Origin: Orientallactaga sibirica
Lineage: Eukaryota > Chordata > Mammalia > Rodentia > Dipodidae
Direction of reading: 5' to 3'
Length of the DNA stretch: 64,000 nucleotides
NCBI GenBank assembly: GCA_036365145.1
Contig: JAEOAD010000052.1
Coordinates: forward strand, 11,407,501-11,471,500
In this document: in pieces, positions 48,101 to 60,200 of the stretch
Layout: every line of letters begins with the position of its first letter
Position numbering within the stretch: the first letter of the stretch is position 1
Program-made: the position numbers and the translations under genes
The notes under the pieces: model-generated
What the model was told of the DNA's origin: nothing
Database searches by the model: none
What the model saw: only the letters and a program-made list of their open reading frames with translations

Positions 48101-51100
48101 TTAAGGCGCTTGTTTGCAAAGCCAAAGGACGAGAGAGAATTGGCTCATCAGGGTCTGCAGCCACTGCAACTGAACCCCAGATGCATGTGCCCCCCTTGTG
48201 TGCATGTACGACCTTGCACACTCATGTCACCTCGTGCGTCTAGCTTACGTGGAATCTGGAGAATTGAACATGAGTCCTTAGGCTTTGCAGGCAAGAGCCT
48301 TAACTGCTGAGCCATCTCTCCATAATAAAATATATTTTAAAAACATGAATTCCATCCCCTAGCACAGCACCTTTACTACTGCCACACTCCTCTCCTTCCT
48401 GCATTCTGGCCCTGCAGGCCAGCACTACCCAGATCCCTAGGGCCAAGGACCCTCGCCAGAATCACAGATTTCAAGTGAGATGCCAAGTTCCTTAACAGCA
48501 TCACATTTTGTATTTGTTTTTCCTTTCACATAGTTTCATATATTTTCACATTATTCTCTTTATTAAATTGTGCGTGTGTATGTGTATGCATGTATGCAAT
48601 GGTGCCTGTGTGGAGGTCACAACCTTGGGGTTGGGTCCTTGCCTTCCACCCTGTTTGAGACAGTCTCCCTTGTTAGCCACTGCAAAGACTAGCTTGCCCA
48701 TGAGTTTCTGGATTCTTCCAACTCTGCCTCCTGTTCCTGGATATTGGGATTACAGACATGTGCCTCACCCAGCTCTACGTGGCCTCTGGGGATCTGAACT
48801 CTAGTGGTCATGCTTACTGTACAATAAGAAGTTTTAATCATGGAGCCATCTCTCCAGCCCTTTATAAATTATTATTTTTTTCTTTTTTTCTTTTTTTTTT
48901 CTTTTTCTTTTTCTTTTTTCGAGGTAGGGTCTCACTTTAGCTCAGGCTGACCTGGAATTCACTATGTAGTCTCAGGGTGGCCTCGAACTCATAGCGATCC
49001 TCCTACCTCTGCCTCCCAAGTGCTGGGATTAAAGGCGTGCGCCACCACACCCAGCTATAAATTATTTTAACAATAGTTTATATTATATTTTATAGTATGT
49101 CAGCTCAGCAAGGCAAGCAATGAAACGTAAATGTCTCTCTCCACCCTTTTCCCGTACAATTCCATTCCTGAAATGTAACCACGGTACCCAATTATAGCTA
49201 CCCTCTCCATATGTGCTTTGCACTCCCTCAGATTTTCTTTATATATTCGCAGGAAGAGACTAGGCTAGAGAGGTTTGCAAATTGCATTGTGTAGATGAAG
49301 ACAATAATATTGAAAGAGGTTCAGTGTTTTTACTCAGGGTAAATCACACCACCCACCTCATGCTCAAGTACCACCCACCCCCACACACCCCCTCTTGATT
49401 TCAAAATGTCTGACCACAGACTTAGTGAGATCTGCTGGGTTTGGTTAATGACATAAAGGCGGCTCCTGTCTCAGGAATGCACCGACTACAATGGCAATTA
49501 CACACAATCTGTTATCATAACAGATCATAAGCTGTTACACAGCACACAACATACTATTATCATGTGAGCAGTTATCCTCAAAGTAGGGTGAACCAATGAC
49601 CCTGCTCTGAGTGCTTCGGGAGACTGCCTCTTGTGTGTCTGGGGATTTTTCTCTCATCTGGGCGCCAGCTCATCTCTGCCTCAGAGGATGACGTTCCTTA
49701 GCTTAATCACAGCCACTCACTGCTCCTGCAGACATCCAGAATCAAATACACCCCGAGGTGCCCCTGCCTCAGTTCACCCTTGTTGACTCCATCTTCTCCA
49801 TTAGCCTCTCCCCCTTGTCTCTGTTTTAGCATCCTGGGTGCCTAACTTCCTCTTCACCTTGGGCTGGGACCTCGTCACATGACTCCAGGTATTAGAGACG
49901 CCCTTGGACTCAAGGACCTGTCCCAGTGCACCACCAGCACCTCAGCCTGCTCATGCCCATTCTGTTTCTGGCTCCACATAAGCCACACATATCCCCTCAG
50001 ACTTCTCTCTGCAAGGCCAGCTCTCCGAGAGAGAGTTTTCAACAAAACCTGGCTTCCTAACCCTGCTTTGGGAGCATATCTTCCCAGCAGGCATTCCACA
50101 CTGTGCACCAGGTCCCCCCTGCCCTGGCCCATGCTCTCAGGGTGTCACAGGATAAGAGATGGTGAGAATCCCCTGGGCAATGGGCCGTGACTTCTAGAGC
50201 TGAAAAATTCAACAGTGGGTATTCATTTTGCTTACTGAATAATTAGGGAATCCAACTTAAAAACAAAAAACAAAAAACCCCACATACACACAGTAATAAT
50301 CACATCACCACAACTTAACATTTCTGTTGGTTATTGTGTTCCAGGCATGGAACACTTTCAGTTCAGCATCTCACCTCTCTCTCAACTCCTTGAAAGGAGA
50401 TATTATTATTATTATTATTATCCTTCTTTACATAGATGAAAAGTGAGACTTAGAGAATTTGGCAGCTTATCCAAGATCCACAGTACAAGGCGGGCTATGA
50501 ACCCAGGTCTGACTGAAGCCAAAGCCGCTACTCTTTCCAGGACAACAAGCGTGATCAGGCGACTGGTTCACATGCCAGTTAAGCATACTCATACTGTGAA
50601 GGCCCAGTTCAACTTGCCAAACACTCTGACGGCCTTGGTACTTGCAGGGCAGGCCTGAATTTGTTCCAGGAGAAGGGGGTGACCTGTCCATGGTCTTACT
50701 GGGAGTTTAGTACAAGAGTCAGCACTCAAACCCACGGCTTTCCCCTTATCTCCAGGGTTCTTTCCAAGAAAGGAAAACCTGAAGAAATAAGAAGAACCCT
50801 CTGCCCTCTTCCAGGTATGTACAAAACCCCAGCCATGACCTAGACAAGTGCTGGGAAATAGACAATATCCTTCGACACTTTTGGAGGTAGGGCGCGGGGT
50901 AGGGTCATGTGACCAGCAGCATACCTTTCTGCTGCCTGCTCTGGAGGAGCATTTACAGCTCCTGTATCCCGCTGTGGTGACCAACTCAGTTACATTCCCA
51001 GCAAGCCAGGGTGGTCATGAGAACAGCATGGGAAAGGCAGAGAGCCTTCCAGGACTATAGCTGTGTCCTCTTGCCTCCCATGCTCCAAGGAGCCCAGCCC

Positions 51101-54100
51101 ACAGTGTGACCCTCTCCACACTCACCTGTTCAAGAAGGCATTGCCAAAAGCATTGAGCTTCCTGAAGGGTTTCTTTGGATCCACCACCAGCGCGTTCCCA
51201 GGGACGATCCCCTCCACCTCCCCTTGCATCACAGCAATGAAGGAGTCGGTGGTCGGCTCGGGCCCGATCCTCATGCCTGGGAAATCCTGTTCCAGTAGGT
51301 ACCTGGCAGAAAGGAGCACAGTCATGTGCAAGGATGTCACTCGTAGATCCCCGTGGAGGGTCTACTACACAGCTGGCAAGATGTGAGCCATGGGGGATGC
51401 GGGGGAGGGGAGCACGAGCTCACGAATCCAAGGGGTTTGCAGAAGGTGGAATTTCAGTTATGCTCTGTTTTTCTTGGTCCTTTCCTGCTCCTGAATCAGT
51501 AGGAGGGGGAACGAAGGAAAGAAAGGTTTGGGCTTAGAAATAAAGCATTGACTGGAGTTGATTCCTGCACAAAGACACAGAAGTAGACTGCCCATAGACC
51601 TTTCTGGCTTCTCAGTCACTATTTATACACATGGCTGGTTACTTAAGGCAAAAATAGCTTGTATATGATATGATGTAAATACAGTGTGAAGGGTACACTA
51701 TGAAACATGAACGTCCAACCTTTTGGGTCCACACTCTAGTATCTGTAGTGTACATTGCATATGTACCCTTCTCCAGCCATCCTATGCACACATGTGCCAT
51801 GGACTTTGTGCTCAGATGTGCATACACACAGATGACCGAAGTTCCCAAGCGCTAGTCACCTCTCTTTCCTGTCATTAACCATTTGATTCAAACTTCTAGG
51901 GAGGGACCATATTCCAAGTACTTTGCACAGAACCCCTGTGCAAGACAGAGTCTCTCCCTTTTGTCCTTGGGCATCCAGTAGTTTTGCTGGCAATATTCTA
52001 GTGCATGGTGGGAATCCCCGGATTGGGATTCTAACTGTGCTACTGTGTGTATGTGTGTGTGGGTATACACACGCAGGTGCCACTGTGCATGCATGGAGGT
52101 CTGAGGACAAGCCTGGACAGCGCCTTCTCCTTCCCAATTACCTGAGGTAGGCTCTCTCTGGCTGCTGTTGCAGGCGTGTTTGTTTTTGTCACTTCCTGTG
52201 TGCCAGTCTAGCTGGCTTGGGAACTCCTGGCTTCTCCTGGCTTTGCCTACCATTGCCTTAGGCACGTTGGGATCACAGCCACATGCACTGCTTTGTGCCC
52301 AGCTTTTACATGGGTGCTGGGAATTGAATTCAGGCTGGCAGAGTTGCCAGTAAGCATCTTTAAGTGCTGAATCACCTCCGCATACCCCTGTGTTTTGTTT
52401 TATACCATTTTTGACCTGCTCTGCCTGGAGAGGTGTCAAAATTTATTTTTTTCAAATATTTTATTTTTATTTATTTGAGAATGAGAGAAAGAGGGATGGA
52501 AGGAGGGACAGAGAAAGAGAGAGAGAATGGGTGTGCCAGGGTCTCCAACCTCTGCCAACAAAGTCCAGATGCATGCACCCCCTTGGGCATCTGGCTTATG
52601 TGGGTCCTGGGAAATCAAACCTGGGTCCTTTGGCCTTGCAGGAAGCTCCTTAACTGCTAAGCCATCTCTCCGGCCCCTAAATTTATTTGTACTTACTGAT
52701 GCTTTTCTATTGTATCAACAACTGTAGTACACATGCCCTGCCCCCAAGAAGTGAGCACTCTGTAACCGCAGAGGAGGTTGTGCAGTGTGCAGGCAGGAAT
52801 TTGCCTGACCTGTGATGGTTATGCAGATAACATCTAAGCACTGATGTCAGAGAGACAGAGAGAGAGAGCTCAGCCCGGATCTACTGCACTTCTCATAACG
52901 AATTCCAGCATGTGAATTATTACAAATCTTCTTCAGTGAAAATGTTACTGATGAGTTAACAATTTCCATTGCCTGCATGGAAGAAAACAGGCAGTGGAGG
53001 GATTTGTACGCTGCCTTGACCAGAGAGGAGAAGGGGAGGAAGGCCCGCACGGAGGGTTAGCTGATGGTACTAGAACTCTCCTTTGGAAGTTCTGAGCTGT
53101 TCGGTCAGGGGAAAGACTGTAACAACTGCTGCTTTCCAGAAGGTTCCCATTTGATTCAAATATGTCGTCAGGGAAGGGGAGTATAACTTACTCCGTACCA
53201 ACCTTTCACGTTCCTGCTAATGGCCATTGCCATGCAAAAGCACTTCTAGTACTGCACTCTATTCTAAACAGCCGGACAACACCTTCTCTTTTGGTCCCCA
53301 CATTGTTAAGCTCGGTAGATACCGAGGAAGCTGAAAGTGTTGTCTAGCTTTCCCAAAGTCAGGTAGCTTAGTCACAGCACTGGAGCTCAAGCCCTATGAG
53401 TGTGACACCCAATCCTTTACTCTCCCTCTTTCTCCAACTGAAAAATCAGTGATCAAGGCCCACGAGCAGACAGGACACAGCTGGGACATGAGGCCAGGTC
53501 TCCCCGGCCCAAGCCTCAGCTCCCTGCAATCCTGTGGCCTCCAAGGTGAAAGGAAGCAAGAAAGGTTGGCTGGGTTTCCTCTGGGTCTCCAGCAGGCTAC
53601 TTCTGCCTCTGGGAAGTGTGTGGCCACGTGCTTTAATCCACAGTTCCTTGGCAGTAAAGTTGGGTTGCTACGTGGCCTGTCCCCAGGGAGCTGTGACAGC
53701 CTTCGTCTCTGCGGAAGCTGCTGCTCTGCTCCGAGCCTGCGGCCCTGCTGCCTGGGAGGCCAGCCCACCTCGAGCCATGCGGGTGTTAGATGGCCTTGGG
53801 ACCCCTTATTCTTCCACATGGCAGGGCTTCCTTCGGTCAGAGGGTCATTCTGAGAGCTGGCACTGGGGCTGTGATGAGAACAAAGGTAACAGATGCGTCC
53901 TTGGATGGTACTTCCAGCTTTCTTGCTGTGCATTTCTGTTGGGGGCCTCCTAGGTGACACAGGAGGCCTCAGCAGACCAGGGCCACTGTCCTGGGTTCTT
54001 TAGATATGGGGAGCGGTAGGGGATCCACTTGGCCTCTGTCACTTCACCCCCTCCTCTACAACACAGGGCATCACGTAGCAGGCGTTATAAATGTTCCATG

Positions 54101-57100
54101 GGTCAGCACGTTATATCTTCCCATCTACTGCAATGTGAATGTTAAGGTCTCCCTTGTCAAATGGGCCTAATAAGAGAACCTGCTTTGTAGGATGGTCTAA
54201 GGGTTGAATTAGTGACACGTGTTAAATATTTAACCAGCACCTAGCACCTAAATGCTCTCCCTATTTTTAAAGACAAAAATTGAATAACTGCTCCATGCTG
54301 TGCATTAGCTACAGCAGGCAGATGGTTTGGCAAGAGGCTGGGCAGGTCCAGGTCTTGGGGGCACATGTGAGGCTTTCGGACCCACAAACCCAGGAATACA
54401 GGCATTTCCATACCCACAGCCCCTGGGTGTACAGTTCAGCCTCAGTGACTGGGGACGACATGTAGACGCTGCTGCTATTAGGTGTTGGAAGAGATCCCAA
54501 GCCTGTGGGTTGTCACTTAGACAACGGTAGGGCAGGGCCAGATTCCCCATGAGAATCAGGGTGTTGATCTGGGGCAGCGAATGCACGGCTGCGAAGTCCT
54601 GTGTAGATCCATGGGTAGGAGGAACCACCACAAGTTCCAGGGCCAGCTATCTAGAGAGGGGTGGAAACCGTTCCGAGACAGCCTCAAAAAGGCCCTGAGT
54701 GAATTAGGCCAAGCACTGAAGAGGTTTGTTCTTTACACAGACATCTCAAATTCCAGCCCCGGGAGACGTGCTGTGCTCAGCAGAGGAACAAAGGGAGACT
54801 GGCCCAGCCTAACAGGTCAGCCTCCTGGGAAGTTATGGAGCCACCGCCTGAGGCGGCTGGGCAAAGGGCCTTGGGCTGGGCCTGCTGTCCTGCTATGTTC
54901 ACATGACCCAAGATTTGCTGACCATTTGTGAGTATGGAGAAACACAGTGTAAGGAGGCTACCAGCAAGCTCAGGGCCACGGTCAGGCCAAGATAGAGAGC
55001 CTGGGACGTTTGGGTGTGGCTGGTGGCACAGTGTGCCCCTCAAACATTACCGCCACTGTGTCCAGAAAGGAAAATCTATTGAGGGACCTCGTGCACTCCT
55101 TTTTTGGGGAGTGAGACAGACCGCCTCTGTTGCCTGGTGAAAACATTCTCATAGCTGTGTAAAAAAAGAAAAGTTAATTCTAGCCTGGGTGGGACCAGTT
55201 GAGATGGGGATACTTGGAATAAGGAGGGTCAGAACAGGCTGGGCCTTTTCCATATAGCCAGCACTGTCCACCTATATCATTCCATTTTATCAGCCTTCCC
55301 TACTGTATGGCCCAGCAATGTTACTTCAGTCTTGCAGCGGAGTAAATTGAGACATAGCAAGTCCCATTGCAGGACACAGTTAACATATTTAGGGGTCCTA
55401 AGAGCTGAAAAGATTTTGCTGCCCCATCTCCTGGGCCATCTAATGCCAAATAAATGAATGCTAAACCATAAACTATGTGTGGGGAAATCCGATGCATTTC
55501 TGGTTTTTCCCATGGGGACTATTTTTCTTCACATGTTTCTTAAGTTAAATTATTTCATAACATTTTCCTCATGTTTTTATGCCCTGCTTAGCTGGCAATA
55601 TAAGTATGTGGCTTGCTTTGCTGGTGACCTAAGTATTTACGGTAAGGCATGGAGCCAACAGTCTTAACCCAGCCTGCCTTTCAAGTACCCATCTCCATCG
55701 GAAGAGGGGCCAGGACCTTGAGGTGCTTCTGGGACGCAGCCCTGGGGGAAGGAACCAGAGGGGCTGAGCACTGAAAATACTGCTACCCAAGGCTTTGGAC
55801 TGGGTTAGGTGCCTCTGCGCAGCTGCAGATTACCTGTGTTTTCTTGGGTGATTTATCACCAATATGGCCCTGGGCACGTTGCGCCAAAGAAGCAGAGTCC
55901 TGATTTCCTTAGTTTGTAAAATGGGAAAAGACTTGCTTTTCTAAACTACTAAAATCAGAAGGTGAAAAAAAGTCTGAGGTAGTATACAAGAGTCTGGGGA
56001 ACGCCGAGGGCTGTAGCAGACCCATGTGCCCACAATGACACAAACAGTAATTAGAGAAAATGAACCCTGTGTGTTGTCAGTAGATACTCGGCCCATTTTG
56101 AGCTGTCTCCCAATCCAGTTCAAAAGCACCCTCCATATAGTCTTCTCTGATTCATTCTCACCCCAGCCCTAAACAACAGTCACTCTTCCCTCAACATGCC
56201 ACACCTACCTCACAGGTCATCTAAGCACATGCCACTGTCTGCCTATGTTATGTTTCATGTTACATACTTGAATCTTGGTGTCCCTAAGCCACGGGTCCTT
56301 CAATTGTAAAACGAGGCCAGAATAATCCTTGCTCTGTTAGCCTGGCAGGGTCTTAGGGAGATAGTAATGCACCCCCAGACACAAAGGGGGTGGTCAAATT
56401 AAGGGGTCAGCTCCCTGGTCCTTCATGTACAGGAAAGTCATGGAAAGAAGTGATTCCTGCAGAAGAATTTAGTGGCTAGTCTGTCCAGGGCACCACTGGC
56501 TCGGCCTTGGCATCCTGTTCCTCCCCTGGCACTCAGAGATATGGAGAGGCAGGATGCCCTCCCTTTTCTCTGATTATGGTGGTGCTGGTAATTTATGTCC
56601 ACATTACACAGATAAGGGAAGCAAGGGCCAGAGAGGATGGGTGGCCTGATGTGAATTCATCTTCCTAACTCACTCTCTTGACCAGGAAGTAGTAGACTCA
56701 GGTTCTACTGACATACAGTAGGTCAGAGCCTCTATCCCACAGCCAATGGGAAGGGAGTGCAGACTTTTCTCCGGACAGGTCTCTTCTCAGGTAGAGGTGA
56801 ATGACCAACTGCTCCAGGAGCTGCGGAGGGTCTGAGTAAGGTGGCCTTCTGTAACGCTCTCCAGATGTTCACACAGGTAAACCCTAAACTGGACGTGAGG
56901 CGGGCACACAGTTCCCCCAGCCTCAAGCCTTCTGCTCCCTGCAGTAACCACCAGGCCTTGAATGAGGCAGTGGGATCTCCATGCAGCCCTAACAAAAGGC
57001 CACCTATCGCCCTTAGAGGGTGGCAGGGGACTGGGGTGCCTTTGCTAGCAGAATGCATTGTGCAGGTCAGTGTGTCTCTGGGGTGGTGCTCTCCTTTTCC

Positions 57101-60100
57101 TTAACTCTTCAGTGTCCCCGAGGGCCATCTTGATCAGAGGAGTGATGCTTTAAAGCCAAGGTCTTGTTAGGGATGCTCTGGGGTGATGGGTAATGGAGTA
57201 GCTACAGGCAAATGTCAAATCATTCATCTTTGGGGGAGACTGCAGAGTCCCCAAAGAAATATGAAAGGCTGAAAGGTACTCTCTTCAGCCCCAGGAACCC
57301 CAACAGGTTCGCACCCCAGAGTCCAAGGCTTATTACAGTTCCAAGATCAGCCTAGGTTCCCCTGTGGGACTCTCCACTTCAGCCCAGCTAGAGGTCCAGG
57401 TAGGCCAGAGGAGCATTCAGTGTCTCCAGCAGCCAGCTGTCCACCTCCACCATCAGTGGACAGAGAAGCCACAGAAAGTGGACAGTAAGAAATGGTGACC
57501 AGGGGGCTAAGGAGGCCAAGGGAGGAGGGCTCATGGCTGCATGCCAGCAAGAGCAACATTGAAGGGAGCAAAAACAGCAGAAGCAAAGGACTGGCTGCCA
57601 GGGCGAGAGGGACACAGAGCTACTGTACTCCAAAGAGGCAGTATGTGTTGGAGAGAGCAGCTGCCAGGCCAATTTATTGTTTATTTTATTACTCTGGGTT
57701 GCTGGGCCTTAGGCCAAGGAAGTTACTTCAGGCACAGATCATAGCACGTTAATTAGTTATTAGAAGAATGTCCTTTCTGTGTGTTCTTCCTGAGACAAGC
57801 AATGGGCCCCATGGCAAGCACACAGAGCTGAAAGTGGATGGACATTCAGGAGGCAAAGAGCCAAGAACTGGGGGAACTAAGAGGCAAGCCTTTGTTTCTG
57901 GGGGGAAGGGTCCCACGCAGACTCAGGCCCCAGACAGAGATGGGAATCAAGGCAAGACAATAGGCAGGAGAGAAGACAAGGCGGGGGAAGGCTGCTGACT
58001 GCCAGACAAGGGTCTGCTTACCTACCCCCGGGGATCTTTATTAACCTGGGAAGGAGATACTGGACTCACTTATCCTCTTAGAAAACAACTATGAAATATG
58101 ATTGTTAACACAAAATTTAAAAAATAATAAAGATAACCAACACCGCTGTGCTACCTTGGGCATAGTATTTCTGCTTTTGGGACTCTGAGAAACAAATAGC
58201 CAGGCTTATATGTGGGAACTGATATGGGTAGAGACATTCAGAGTGATTCTAAAATTGCTAAAAGTTTTTTTTTTTTAATCAGAAACACTCAAAAGTAGTA
58301 GCCAGTTAAGAAATTAACTATTATGTATATACAGGGAAATATTGTTTTTTAAAAAAACTTTTAAAAATATTTTATTTTTATTTATTTGAGACAGAGAGAG
58401 GGAGTGTGAGAATGGGCACACCAGGGCGTCCAGCTACTGCAAACGAACTCCAGACGCGTGTGCCCCCTTGTGCATCTGGCTTATGTGGGACCTGGAGAAT
58501 CAAACAGGGGTCCTTAGGCTTCGCAGGCATGTGCCTTAACGGCTAAGCCATCTCTCCAGCCCCACAGGGAACTATTATAAAGCTGATAAAAGTTGTGATT
58601 ACATGGGAAAGACTCATGCTGTAAGTAAAATAAATTTATAGCATACAAAATTACATGTATGTCATGATCTCACCAGTGGTATGAAACAGCTACTACTAGA
58701 AAGATATCAACATTATTTAAAATATTTTCTCCTGAGTTACGGAGTTACTGTTTCTTTTTCAAATTTATTCTTTTCTGTATTGTCTAATAAAAAGCTGTTT
58801 GATTTAATGAGAAGGGAGAAAAACATGTATCATTTGGTTTAGGAGCATCTGTGGGATGTAACCTCTCCTACTCTGGTTGACTCTCCTTGGAGGGAAACAG
58901 CTACATTCAGTGACTGGCATGAGTGGGGAAGAGGGCCTCTTGGACTTGGAGGATAAGAAAGATGCCAGCTCTGCTCTTGGCCTTCTGTCTCCCTCAGATA
59001 AGGACAGTGTGAGGCAGCTGGCTCTGCAATAGCCAGTTGATGACTCAGGCTAAACCAGGAGGGTGTCTCAGACAAAACACACTGAATGTCTCTACTGCTT
59101 GGGGACCCTGCTCTCACGACACTCACCTTTCTTCATCTTCCCTCTTGGTCCACAAAGGACCTCCTATAGCTGACGTCCCAGAGATGCCGCTTGTAAGTGC
59201 CCAACAGCAGACTGTCTTAAGGGGCCAGGGCAGCCTGCGCAAGGTCAGGAACAGTTTGCAAAGGCCTACGCTTCCCGTGAGGCATAAACCCAGCCAAGTG
59301 GAGGGCAGCAGTCTCAAAGGAAACCATAATAAAACCAGGTGTTGCTGAAGAGCTTTTGGAATCCCATGAGGGATGAGACTGGGTCAAGTATTTTCCCGAT
59401 AGGGTCCAAACTGGACCCACAGAACACTACTTTTTTTTTTCCAACATGACATTTAAACATAGGGTGTGTGTGTGTGCGTTTTTCTAAAGCTAAATCCACA
59501 GCTTTCATTAGATTTAAATTTTTTTTAAAACTTTTTTTGGTTTTTCAAGGTAGGGCCTCACTCTAGGCCAGACTGACCTGGAATTCATTATGTAGTCTCA
59601 GGGTGGCCTTGAACTCACAGCGATCCTCCTACCTCTGCCTCCCAAGAACTGGGATTAAAGGCATGTGCCACCATGCCCAGATTTCATTAGATTTTTCAGG
59701 GTACTTCTGACCTTTTCAAAAGCTAAAAAGCAACAGATTTATCTCTCACATATAAAATATCTGAACCCCCCCATGCCCAGGTTACAAACTTTACAAATCA
59801 TGTGACCTCTCAAAGCTGCTAAGCCCAAGGCTGTCCACTCCACAAAGACAAACACGACCCGGTGGGCGCTCTGTTCAGACATGACATGATGGCATGCGTA
59901 AATGGACTCCACCAAGAAGCCTTGGGCTCTACACTCAGTATTAGAGAAAATTAGTACCTAGGAAATCAGTAACCAGACTGTCAACTTTCCCGCTCTCCTT
60001 CCCAAACAAAGCACAGGGCTTCACACATTACGGTGCCTGGGGAGAAACAAAAGGGTCTCTGCAGGTGATGAGCTCCCTGAGCTCAGCTTCCATACAGGAG

Positions 60101-60159
60101 GAGTGCCACTCTAGAGGGTCTCAAGTATCTTTAAATTTTTAAAAATATTTTATTTATTT

Positions 60160-60200
<41 letters not shown>

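Larger units (their letters stand above)
46630..51125 (-). other. EHD3 intron 2 (about 4.5 kb)
   Basis: GT-AG intron, phase 2. It contains a solo MaLR-type LTR (46869-47245), an inverted DIP pair (48079-48321), a B4 (48565-48862), a B1 (48893-49056) and a MIR (50318-50540). The stretches 47250-48070 and 49060-50310 hold no feature that I can name. Confidence 0.9.

Noticed and set aside
53394..53960. 188-codon minus frame overlapping two plus frames
   Set aside because: Three frames open at once is typical of chance in stop-poor GC-rich DNA. No homology recognised.
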